Shown one piece after another: positions 24,283 through 31,537 of a stretch of DNA of 34,497 nt (its first letter is position 1; every line of letters begins with the position of its first letter). Under the pieces are notes generated by a model that had not been told where the DNA came from, did no database searches, and was given only the letters and a program-made list of their open reading frames with translations. Source of the stretch: Occallatibacter sp. (GTDB taxonomy: Bacteria > Acidobacteriota > Terriglobia > Terriglobales > Acidobacteriaceae); contig JARLGF010000110.1 in assembly GCA_031296165.1 (NCBI GenBank), positions 1 through 34,497 of the forward strand. The letters run 5' to 3'. The translations under genes were made by a program, and so were the position numbers.

Positions 24283-25506
24283 TCAAAGAATCAACAGATC
24301 GCTTCCCGTGCAGCCTGGATCACCCGTTATCGCCGTTGCAGAATTGGCAGTGAGCAACCCTGGCCGCTCATGCGGTTGTCCGGCCCAGCGCCTCGGCTTG
24401 GGATTATGCCTGAGCAGGTCCGCATAGAGTGTTTCCCAGCGGTCCAGAGCGGCTTCCAGACTGAACCGCTCGACCACTTGCCGCCGTGCATTTTCTCCCA
24501 TCCGCCTGCGCTCTTCCAGTGGAGTTTGCATCGTTGCGCTCATTGCCTTGCCCAGTTCGGCTGCGTCCCCGGCGGAAGTCAGCTTGCCGGAGAGAGCCAT
24601 CATGGTCTCGCGCGTGCCTGCAACATCGGTGGCAACCGCAGGCAGCGCACAGGCCGCAGCCTCCAGCAAACCCATCGGGAGCCCTTCCCAGCGGGAAGAG
24701 AGTACAAATCCATCCGCGGCCTGCATCCAGCGGCGCACATCTGGCGCAAAGCCCAGGAAGGTAACTCGCCGCTCCAGGCCAAGGCTCACACAGAGCTGGG
24801 TCAGTTCGCCTTGCAGCGGCCCGCCACCGGCGATAACCAGCCGCGCGGGCTCCGGCACTGTACCCATGGCCCGGAGCAGCGTGGGATAGTCCTTAACCGC
24901 CTCCAGACGACCGGCAGCGAACCAAAGAAACTCATTGCCGATGCCCAGTTCCCGGCGTACGGCCAGGCGAACCGATGCGTCAGGCCTCCAGGCATCCACG
25001 TCCACCCCGTTCGGCAGGACGAGAAGCCTGTCTTTGGAGACCATGCGGGCAGCAAGATGAGTGTCTGCAACAGCATGGCTGACGGCAGTCACGCGGTCGG
25101 GAAGCCATCCGCTCAAGCGGTACCCAAGCCCTCTGCCCAGGCTGCCCGTAGACGCGCTGTGCAGCCGATCCACAACCACCCGCACCGGCGCACCCAGCCG
25201 CGACCAACGCACAAACCATGCCCCATGGGGCAGGTGAGCGTGAACCACATCCGGCCTCTCCCGCCTGAGCCAGCGGTTGAAATGCATCCATCCGCGCGGA
25301 TCGGCCAGCCCCTTGCGCATCCGGAGACTCAGGAATTCGATTCCTGTCGCGATCAGTTCGCCAGCCGCATCTCCGCCGTTGCCGCTGAGCCCCACTACGC
25401 TCACCCGCCAGCCGCGCCGGTGCAACCCCCTGGCCAGCAGGAGCAACTGCCGTTCTGCTCCGCCGATCCGGTCAAGGCCGGGTATGACCAGGGCAATGCG
25501 GCTCAC
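24283..25506 (-). CDS. GT4-family glycosyltransferase
   Basis: 407 residues with a GT-B fold. The N-terminal acceptor-binding domain begins RIALVIPGLDRIGGAERQLLLL and includes VVHAHLPHGAWFVRWSR. The nucleotide-sugar domain contains LVIAGGGPLQGELTQLC and the E-x7-E motif in SSRWEGLPMGLLEAAACALP. The last ~35 residues (after ETLYADLLRHN) are a Pro/Gly/Ser-rich extension unusual for the family. The GTG start at 25506 overlaps the stop of the small upstream ORF as GTGA. Probable role: adding a sugar to a lipid-linked surface glycan at the cytoplasmic face of the membrane. Donor and acceptor cannot be deduced. Confidence 0.92.
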   Translation of the reverse strand: MSRIALVIPGLDRIGGAERQLLLLARGLHRRGWRVSVVGLSGNGGDAAGELIATGIEFLSLRMRKGLADPRGWMHFNRWLRRERPDVVHAHLPHGAWFVRWSRLGAPVRVVVDRLHSASTGSLGRGLGYRLSGWLPDRVTAVSHAVADTHLAARMVSKDRLLVLPNGVDVDAWRPDASVRLAVRRELGIGNEFLWFAAGRLEAVKDYPTLLRAMGTVPEPARLVIAGGGPLQGELTQLCVSLGLERRVTFLGFAPDVRRWMQAADGFVLSSRWEGLPMGLLEAAACALPAVATDVAGTRETMMALSGKLTSAGDAAELGKAMSATMQTPLEERRRMGENARRQVVERFSLEAALDRWETLYADLLRHNPKPRRWAGQPHERPGLLTANSATAITGDPGCTGSDLLIL

Positions 25507-25808
25507 GCGCGCCTCCCGGCAAGGGTGGCATCGATGAGTTCCTCATAGGCTTCAATGGCATGTTTCCCCCCCCCCCCGGTAAATTGCAGGTTGTGGAGTT
25601 CATAATGGCCGCGGCTCATCCGCTTCCGGCGCAAGGCTCGACGCAACGCCGAACCGAGTTTGGCGAGGATGGTTATAAAGGCCAGTACCGGAAGCGAAAC
25701 GGCGAGTATAAGTTCTGCAAGAACACTATCGACAGTGCGTTTGTACACGACCCTCTCCAGACAAAAAAACTTGCGCTTTTCCATGCAAAGACGGAACAGG
25801 AAACGCAC
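25503..25808 (-). CDS. Small membrane protein with poly-G tract, possibly a truncated sugar transferase
   Basis: Up to 101 codons from a GTG at 25808; an ATG at 25784 is an alternative. Neither has a clear ribosome binding site. One hydrophobic helix is visible (VLAELILAVSLPVLAFITIL), preceded and followed by basic residues. RKRMSRGHYELHNLQF after it loosely resembles the RxGrxgxxFxLxKFR stretch of bacterial sugar transferases (PF02397). If that is right, the catalytic remainder is missing. A run of 12 G (25566-25577) encodes four glycines in the middle. The stop overlaps the downstream glycosyltransferase GTG, so the frame after the run is coupled to it. It may be a remnant or a phase-variable leader. 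Confidence 0.45.
   Translation of the reverse strand: MRFLFRLCMEKRKFFCLERVVYKRTVDSVLAELILAVSLPVLAFITILAKLGSALRRALRRKRMSRGHYELHNLQFTGGGGKHAIEAYEELIDATLAGRRA
25566..25577. repeat. Homopolymer of 12 C (12 G on the coding strand)
   Basis: The run lies inside the 25503-25808 ORF. Loss or gain of one base would shift the frame ahead of the coupled glycosyltransferase start, the typical arrangement for slipped-strand contingency loci. The length may also be a sequencing artefact. Confidence 0.8.
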
Positions 25809-26134
25809 AGAGGAAATGTGCAGGGCAATGCCGGGAGTTAATGCTTGCCGAACGTAATGCCGGTATATGGATCTACTAGTCCGGTACGTTCACTCCCGTT
25901 CTTAGCCTGGGGCGCACACCTCGTGACAACACAGAGAAACCCTGCTGTCAGGTTTTTTTGCTGGAGAAAAATGGATCAGTACTTGCAGGAAACATCTTTC
26001 TACTTAAGTATGTCAAGCGGTTAAATCACACGAGGATAAGCAGACATTCAATTACTGCTTAATTTCTTGTTCAGGGTTGGCTCCGGGCGGCCGGATATTA
26101 TGAATTTCAGCCATTGTGGTTTTGGCATAGCGGT
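25809..26134. other. Gene-free stretch between glycosyltransferase genes
   Basis: 326 bases, more AT-rich than its surroundings. It contains the terminator-like hairpin at 25937-25959 and possibly the displaced 3' end of the next glycosyltransferase (see findings). I see no other gene. Confidence 0.5.
25937..25959 (+). terminator. Intrinsic-terminator-like hairpin on the plus strand
   Basis: AAAC(C)CTG-CTGT-CAGGTTT forms a seven-base-pair stem with one bulged C, directly followed by a run of seven T that overlaps the 3' arm. No plus-strand gene is visible upstream, so the transcript it would terminate is unknown. It could serve a small RNA or be a relic. Confidence 0.45.
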
Positions 26135-27208
26135 TCAGCCATTGCGGGCCGGGGCATCCTTTTCGCATCTTGCTGAAAATGAGTGAGTAAACCTCTGTCC
26201 AGGACGCAAAGTCTGCAGTGCCGCGAGTAACGATGTGGCAAGCGCAGGGGCGGTGCCCTCCGGGGCGAGCCATACGCCGGGCTGATTGCGAAGCAGGTCC
26301 ACAACCCCTTGCGAAGCCGGTAAGGCAACAAGGGGCAGTCCTCCGGCAGCCGCCTCCAGAAGAGCGTTAGGCATGCCCTCGTGCCGCGACGGGAGCACAA
26401 AGAGCGTGGCCCCTGGAAAGAATGCATAGGGCCGGCGAACGTACCCGGCAAAGCGGACTGCTGCGGCCAGACCCAGCTCACGGCACTGGGCTTGCAGAGA
26501 TGTTTCTTCCAGACCGGCGCCAGCGATGACCAGGTCGGCGTGAGGGAAGTTTTGACGCACTGTGGCAAATGCCCGCAGCAGCAAATCAAAGCCTTTTTCT
26601 GGCGACAGTCTTCCCACCGCCAGCAGATGCGGGCCTGGGCCTGCCCACTGTTTAGGATCGTTTGCCGCTGCCCTGATTTCATCCAGATCCACAGGATTTG
26701 GCAAAACCGCAATCAAATCGTCTTCGATACCCAACTGCCGGGCCAGATCTTCGGCCATGGCGTTGGATTGGCAGATCACGCGATCCGCATGGCGGTAGAG
26801 CATCCGGTAAAGGAGGCACGTATAGACGGGCAGCCCGGCAAAGGCTAAATCGGACGAGACCATGCTGTTTTGCCGCACGAGTATGCGGGTGACTGGCGGG
26901 AAGAAGGGATGGAGCAGGAGCACCAGAAAATTCAAGTGCGCCATTCCAGACAGGATCAGGTCCGGTTTGAGCCGCCTCACCAACTTGAGCAACCGGAATG
27001 CTCCCGAGCGCACCCGTGGAGCGGCCAGAGCGTGAATGGTCACCCAGGGTGGGAGATCGAACGTGCCGGCATCTGCCTGTGTGACCAGTCCCAGGTGCAA
27101 TTCGTACTTTTCGCGGGACAGACCTCGCGCCAGCAGGGCGGTTACCTGTTCTGCGCCGCCCCCCCCCAGATGAGGGATCAGCAAAAGGATCCTGAGACGT
27201 TGCGCCAT
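26135..27208 (-). CDS. GT4-family glycosyltransferase, possibly with altered C terminus
   Basis: 357 residues from the ATG at 27208; the track uses a TTG at 27226 and neither has a good ribosome binding site. GT-B fold: RILLLIPHLGGGGAEQVTALLARGL at the N terminus (its glycines encoded within a run of nine G, 27159-27167), VICQSNAMAEDLARQLG, LAVGRLSPEKGFDLLLRAF, and E-x7-E in SRHEGMPNALLEAAAGGLP. The last ~15 residues (HSFSARCEKDAPARNG) do not look like a GT4 end. A +1-type frame shift would instead continue with QWLNRYAKTTMAEIHNI to about 26052. It probably acts in surface-glycan synthesis with its neighbours. Confidence 0.9.
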   Translation of the reverse strand: MAQRLRILLLIPHLGGGGAEQVTALLARGLSREKYELHLGLVTQADAGTFDLPPWVTIHALAAPRVRSGAFRLLKLVRRLKPDLILSGMAHLNFLVLLLHPFFPPVTRILVRQNSMVSSDLAFAGLPVYTCLLYRMLYRHADRVICQSNAMAEDLARQLGIEDDLIAVLPNPVDLDEIRAAANDPKQWAGPGPHLLAVGRLSPEKGFDLLLRAFATVRQNFPHADLVIAGAGLEETSLQAQCRELGLAAAVRFAGYVRRPYAFFPGATLFVLPSRHEGMPNALLEAAAGGLPLVALPASQGVVDLLRNQPGVWLAPEGTAPALATSLLAALQTLRPGQRFTHSFSARCEKDAPARNG

Positions 27209-27302
27209 GGAATTCCAGAAGAGCAACGTGAGTATAAGCCAGATTTCTCCAACTGAGTGTTTTGGCTGTCACTCATACGATCAATACCGAAAGTGCTATT
27301 CC

Positions 27303-27320
27303 CATGCAATCTTCTGCATG
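27303..27320. promoter_or_regulatory. Palindrome in the divergent glycosyltransferase promoter region
   Basis: CATGCA-ATCTTC-TGCATG, perfect six-base arms, lies in the 122-bp gap between two divergent glycosyltransferase genes, ten bases before the plus-strand start. Candidate operator or leader hairpin; inferred from position only. Confidence 0.35.
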
Positions 27321-27330
27321 ATAGTTTTCA

Positions 27331-28572
27331 ATGAGTATCAGGCTTCCCATGCCGGCTTCAGAAACGCGCCATCCCGTTGCAAGTTCGCCGACTCCTCCAG
27401 CGACCGTAACGTCGATGGTTGTCGGTGTCACACATGCGCAGACGTGTCTGGTTCTTGGCGCACGACTGCGTGTACTGCGTGAGGCAGGCTTTCAGGTAAC
27501 GGTGGTGTCAAGTCCAGGAGAGTTGCTGGACAGCACCGCGGCCAAGGAAGGCGTCGAGTCGATTGCGATCCCCATCCGCCGGGGAATCGCACCGATTGCA
27601 GATCTATGGTCGTTGGTGCGGCTCTGGTGGCTGCTGTGCAAGATCAAGCCGGACATGATCGAGTTCAGTACTCCCAAGGCCGGGCTGCTGGGTACCCTGG
27701 CTGGCAGGCTGTGCGGTGTGCCGGTACGAGTTTATATGCTGCGCGGACTCAAGCTTGAAACCTCTACCGGATTGAAGCGCCGGATTTTACTGATGGCAGA
27801 GCGATTGGCATGTGCCTGTGCGCATGTTGTGCTGTGCAACAGCAAGAGCCTGCGCGCCAAAGCCCTTGCGCTGGGAATTGCGCCAGCAGGCAAGCTTCAT
27901 CTGCTTGGAGAGGGTAGCAGCAACGGGGTAGATATGGAGTTATTCTCTCCGGGGCCAAGCGACATACGCGGTCGTCTCGGCCTTGGCCACGAAGCATATG
28001 TGGTGGGTTTTGTGGGGCGCTTGACACGCGACAAGGGGCTTCCTGAACTGATTCAGGCCTTCGATTCCATTCTGAAAGCAGAACCTGAAACTCACTTGCT
28101 GTTGGTGGGGTGGTTCGATGCCGCCGAGGACGCGCTGGATGGCAAGATGCGCGCTCGGATAGAAGGCCATCCGCAGATTCATTGCACCGGGTTTGTGGAG
28201 GACACGGCTCCCTACTACCGCGCCATGGACCTGATGGTGTTGCCCACCTGGCGGGAGGGATTTCCCAACGTGGTGCTGGAGGCCGCGGCTACTGGGATTC
28301 CTGTCATAACCACGGAGTCCACGGGTTCGCGAGACTCGGTGGTGCCGGAGGTGACCGGTCTACTGATCCCGCCCGGCTATCCTGAAGCAATTTGCGAAGC
28401 AGTGCTGAGACTGCTCCGCAACCCGGAGCGCCGTCTCCAGATGGGACTGGCCGCACGCGCCTGGGTTCTTCAGAACTTCATCGATGAACGCGTACTGGGG
28501 CTTACAGCGGCCTATTACAAGAGTCTGCTGAAGACGGCAACGGAAGGAGAACCAGGCTCGACATCCCGGTAG
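27331..28572 (+). CDS. GT4-family glycosyltransferase
   Basis: 413 residues from the ATG at 27331. The conserved part begins near the in-frame ATG at 27415 (MVVGVTHAQTCLVL), so the first ~28 residues may not be translated; neither start has a clear ribosome binding site. Features: EFSTPKAGLLGTLAGRLCGVP with VYMLRGLKLETSTGLKRR, typical of the PglA/CapM-like branch; VVGFVGRLTRDKGLPELIQAF; and E-x7-E in PTWREGFPNVVLEAAATGIP. This branch often adds the second sugar to an undecaprenyl-linked glycan, but the specific sugar is not deducible. It ends eight bases from the convergent gene at 28581. Confidence 0.92.
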   Translation: MSIRLPMPASETRHPVASSPTPPATVTSMVVGVTHAQTCLVLGARLRVLREAGFQVTVVSSPGELLDSTAAKEGVESIAIPIRRGIAPIADLWSLVRLWWLLCKIKPDMIEFSTPKAGLLGTLAGRLCGVPVRVYMLRGLKLETSTGLKRRILLMAERLACACAHVVLCNSKSLRAKALALGIAPAGKLHLLGEGSSNGVDMELFSPGPSDIRGRLGLGHEAYVVGFVGRLTRDKGLPELIQAFDSILKAEPETHLLLVGWFDAAEDALDGKMRARIEGHPQIHCTGFVEDTAPYYRAMDLMVLPTWREGFPNVVLEAAATGIPVITTESTGSRDSVVPEVTGLLIPPGYPEAICEAVLRLLRNPERRLQMGLAARAWVLQNFIDERVLGLTAAYYKSLLKTATEGEPGSTSR

Positions 28573-28580
28573 TGGGGTTT

Positions 28581-29093
28581 CTACGCCTTGTCCGGATCAC
28601 GGGGAAAGAGGTCCGGTTGCTCGATTGCCTTGTGTGAAGTATCGGACCGCTTGCGGCCTGCGGCGCCAATCAAGCTAACCACCTCCAGCGACCGGATGGA
28701 CTGCCGGGGCACATAAATCCTCTGTGTATTCGACCGCGCATCCGGTGGGGTGAGCAGAAGCCCGGCGCCTTCCACCAGCGACAGGTCATTCACTGCCAGA
28801 CCTTCGAGTTCTTCCCCATCGGTGAGTGTCATCCGCATCCACAGTCCTGCAGTGCGGGGCCGGATGGAAAAACGCTTATGCAGGAGCCGCTCGGGATTTG
28901 CCGTTTCGCCGGCAGGGAAGTCGCGCACATAGCAAACCCACTTCACCTGATCCCAGGCGATGCGCATTACTTTTCCGGTGAGGTCCAGAATCTCCAGTTC
29001 CGTCGCATCGTGGCCGAAACTGGTGCCTGCGTAGCCGGCGTACCAGTCGCGGGAGAACTTGCGTACGATCACCGGTTTGCGAACGGAAGCCAT
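28581..29093 (-). CDS. Conserved protein, resembles DUF6982
   Basis: 170 residues from the ATG at 29093 (MASVRKPVIVRKFSRDWYAG). The track extends to 29198 through a Pro/Arg-rich stretch without family character. The sequence has two similar beta-rich segments. The first is around ELEILDLTGKVMRIAWDQVKWVCYVRDF, the second around MRMTLTDGEELEGLAVNDLSL with LLTPPDARSNTQRIYVPRQSI. From memory the pattern fits an acidobacterial protein family annotated DUF6982, possibly an SH3-like or PilZ-neighbour fold; this is uncertain. The function is unknown. It is likely cytoplasmic, since no signal or membrane segment is present. Confidence 0.75.
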   Translation of the reverse strand: MASVRKPVIVRKFSRDWYAGYAGTSFGHDATELEILDLTGKVMRIAWDQVKWVCYVRDFPAGETANPERLLHKRFSIRPRTAGLWMRMTLTDGEELEGLAVNDLSLVEGAGLLLTPPDARSNTQRIYVPRQSIRSLEVVSLIGAAGRKRSDTSHKAIEQPDLFPRDPDKA

Positions 29094-29324
29094 CGCTCTG
29101 GATTGTCGCACGAACCGGGGCCTCCACGGATGGGGCTTGGTCCGTGGTGGGGTGCCGGGGGAGAGCCGCGAACGGAAATAGCGGCATATGTGGTGCATCT
29201 AACCCTAGCCAACCGGGCCGAGTTGTGTTAATGTACTGGTTTGCCAGCTCTGCCGGTTTGTGCTGTAAGGGTAACAACATCAGGTACTTGGCAGAGACAT
29301 GAGACGGCGGAAGCAGGGAACGGA

Positions 29325-31412
29325 ATGCCCGACTACATCTATCTCTTGGATAACCGGCTGTCGACCGACCAGCAGCACGCTTTACGCCAGATGCGCGAAG
29401 CTGCCCGTGAAGCTGGCCTGATCCTCTTTCTAACCGGAGATGCGATCCGCGATCTGACCAGTGGCCACGCTGTGCGAGGCCTCGAAGTATCAGTTCACGG
29501 AAATGCGCTTAAGCTCAAGAAAACAATCGAGAAATTAGGCGGAAAGATCTGGGGAGAAAGTGAGGCTTTACGCAGCCTCTACGTGTGTTTTCCCGGAACC
29601 GTTCGTGTGGATGTCATCAGTACACTTCGCGTCGAATATCCCAAGCCGGGCAAGCCTGTATATCATCCGGCCTCTATCCAGGAAGACCTGCGCCGCCGCG
29701 ATTTTACCGTCAATGCGATGGCTATTTCGCTCAACGAGGGATCGTTCGGGCTGTTAATGGACCCCTTGAATGGGGCAGCGGATATTGAGACCCGGACACT
29801 TCGTCTGGTCTCAAATTATGGCTTTCTTGAGGAGCCCTCGCTGCTGATTCGTGCCACGCGGTACCTAGCGCGGCTGGAATGGGAACTTGATCCCAAGACC
29901 AGGACCCGGTACGAGAACGCAAAGAACGAGGGAGTGATTGAATATCTGTCCGCCGAGGCGCGCAGCCAGGAACTCGAGCAGATTGGCCACGAGGATGAGG
30001 GCCTGAAAGTATTGAGGGCGTTGGAAGACGAGGGCTGGATGAAGGTCCTCTTCCCGGCATGGACTTCTGCCAAGGCCGACGAAGAGAAGTTGAAGGCCCT
30101 GCATGATCTGGCGGTCGAGCTGCTGTTGCAGGGGGTCCATGCCGATATGTCCGCGGCGCAGATTCAGTTGCTGACTGCCAAGCTGGCCCCCAAGGATCTG
30201 GCGTCGCTAAAGAAGCTGATGCTGCGTCCGGGTTTCGTCGAGGAATGGAGCAACCTGGATTTACTGGCGGCAGGGTTTGCGAAGGTGCTGTTGGCTAAAG
30301 GGAATGCTACGCCCTCGGCCAGCTATAAGCTTTTTACAAGCTATGATCCAGAAGCGATTCTGTGGCTTGGATTTACAAGCAAGGACCCGGCTGTTCAGGA
30401 GCGTTTTAACCAGTTCCTCAAGGTTTGGCCCGAAGCCCGTCAGCGCATCCCTCATGCCCTGATGCAGGAGATGCGTATTACTCCTGAACTGGCGACCTAT
30501 AACGAGATTGTGCAGGCTGTTTTCCTGGAGTTGATTGACGGTAGGTTGACTACCCCGGAAGAGATTCGTGCTTATCTTGAACCGCATTCACCGCCCGCTC
30601 CGCCGCCGAAAGAGATCATCAAGAGGCCGCGCGCCAAGAGAGGCGCCGACGCCAAACTCAAGGAGCAATCGTACGAAGACGATGAAGACTCCGGAGACGG
30701 TTCGGATGTGGACGAGGATCTGGACGATATCGGCGGCGATGAAGATGAAATTGATCTTGGTCTGAGCATACCTAAGGCCGATCTGGATTCCGATATGGCG
30801 GAAGAAAACGAATCCGCTGAAGATGAACTTGACGACGCAGAGCATGCGCAGGTTACCGCTGCCGTGAAGCCTGCAGTTAGGAAGTCTGCCAAACCTGAGG
30901 TCGCAAAGAAGTCACAGTCTCCCGTTTTGACGTCAACTCCCAAGACGGTTGAAAAGACGGTCGCCAAGCCTACTGCCGAAAAGCCTGAGAAGACTAAAAA
31001 AACTCAGCTTTTGTCCCCGCCAAAACCGGGATTAAAGCCATTATCGAAACCCGTGCCGGTAGCGAAGTCCACAGCGGGGGGCGTGAAGCCTCATGCGTCT
31101 TCTGCCAAGGCAAAGCACGTGCTCGTTGCTGTTCCAGCCAAGGCCAAAGCGACTCCCGCAGTGAAGAAGTCCGCGCCTGTCGCAGGCGTAGTTAAGGGAA
31201 GCAAATCTTCCAAGCCGATTGCCGTTAAATTTGCTGCCAGCGGGAAACCGGTAGTCAGGGTTCCAGTCAAGGCACCTGCTAAGGCTCCGACCAAGCCTCC
31301 GGTCAAGACGATTGCAAAAGCCGCACCAGCCAAATCGCAACAAGCAAAGGGCAAGCCTGTTCACGCTGCGAGTTCCAAGGTAAAGCCGTCCAAGCCTGCC
31401 AGGAAGCGCTAG
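29325..31412 (+). CDS. CCA/poly(A)-polymerase-family protein with degenerate active site and disordered charged tail
   Basis: 695 residues from the ATG at 29325, preceded by AGGGAACGGA; the track's 29241 start is less likely. Residues ~30-190 are a class II nucleotidyltransferase head. LTGDAIRDLTSGHAVRGLEV is followed by VDVISTLRVEYPKPGKPVYH, the signature EDLRRRDFTVNAMAISL, DPLNGAADIETRTLRLV and EEPSLLIRATRYLARLEWEL. The family's catalytic DxD is replaced by Gly-Leu-Glu (~52-54) and the GG of the first motif by Gly-Asp, so activity is doubtful. A helical body runs to ~420. Residues ~450-505 are strongly acidic. Residues ~512-695 are Lys/Ala/Pro/Val repeats resembling histone H1-like tails. 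Function may be RNA or DNA binding rather than CCA addition. Confidence 0.85.
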   Translation: MPDYIYLLDNRLSTDQQHALRQMREAAREAGLILFLTGDAIRDLTSGHAVRGLEVSVHGNALKLKKTIEKLGGKIWGESEALRSLYVCFPGTVRVDVISTLRVEYPKPGKPVYHPASIQEDLRRRDFTVNAMAISLNEGSFGLLMDPLNGAADIETRTLRLVSNYGFLEEPSLLIRATRYLARLEWELDPKTRTRYENAKNEGVIEYLSAEARSQELEQIGHEDEGLKVLRALEDEGWMKVLFPAWTSAKADEEKLKALHDLAVELLLQGVHADMSAAQIQLLTAKLAPKDLASLKKLMLRPGFVEEWSNLDLLAAGFAKVLLAKGNATPSASYKLFTSYDPEAILWLGFTSKDPAVQERFNQFLKVWPEARQRIPHALMQEMRITPELATYNEIVQAVFLELIDGRLTTPEEIRAYLEPHSPPAPPPKEIIKRPRAKRGADAKLKEQSYEDDEDSGDGSDVDEDLDDIGGDEDEIDLGLSIPKADLDSDMAEENESAEDELDDAEHAQVTAAVKPAVRKSAKPEVAKKSQSPVLTSTPKTVEKTVAKPTAEKPEKTKKTQLLSPPKPGLKPLSKPVPVAKSTAGGVKPHASSAKAKHVLVAVPAKAKATPAVKKSAPVAGVVKGSKSSKPIAVKFAASGKPVVRVPVKAPAKAPTKPPVKTIAKAAPAKSQQAKGKPVHAASSKVKPSKPARKR

Positions 31413-31441
31413 ACTCTCGAACTGATAAAGCTGTATTAGCA

Positions 31442-31480
31442 GGTAGCGAATTTGCGATTTCCTGTCGAAGATTCGCTACC
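31442..31480. terminator. Inverted repeat downstream of the CCA-like gene
   Basis: GGTAGCGAAT (31442-31451) and ATTCGCTACC (31471-31480) are a perfect ten-base inverted repeat with a 19-base loop, 30 bases after the stop codon. A T run is lacking, so it may be a terminator, an mRNA-end hairpin or a regulatory site for the mannosidase gene just downstream. Confidence 0.5.
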
Positions 31481-31525
31481 CCACGCCTTATTATGGATTG
31501 GCTACCCGAACAGCTTGCAGTACCC

Positions 31526-31531
31526 AAGGAG
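31526..31531 (+). promoter_or_regulatory. Ribosome binding site deciding the mannosidase start
   Basis: AAGGAG ends six bases before the ATG at 31538. It directly abuts the other candidate ATG at 31532, which is therefore too close to be used. Confidence 0.7.
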
Positions 31532-31537
31532 ATGAAC

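Noticed and set aside
24173-24427. Plus-strand ORF with TTGACA nearby and GGAGAACATG at 24236-24247
   Set aside because: It overlaps the 3' end of a convincing glycosyltransferase on the other strand, encodes the G tract as polyglycine and has no recognisable domain; no -10 box at proper spacing.
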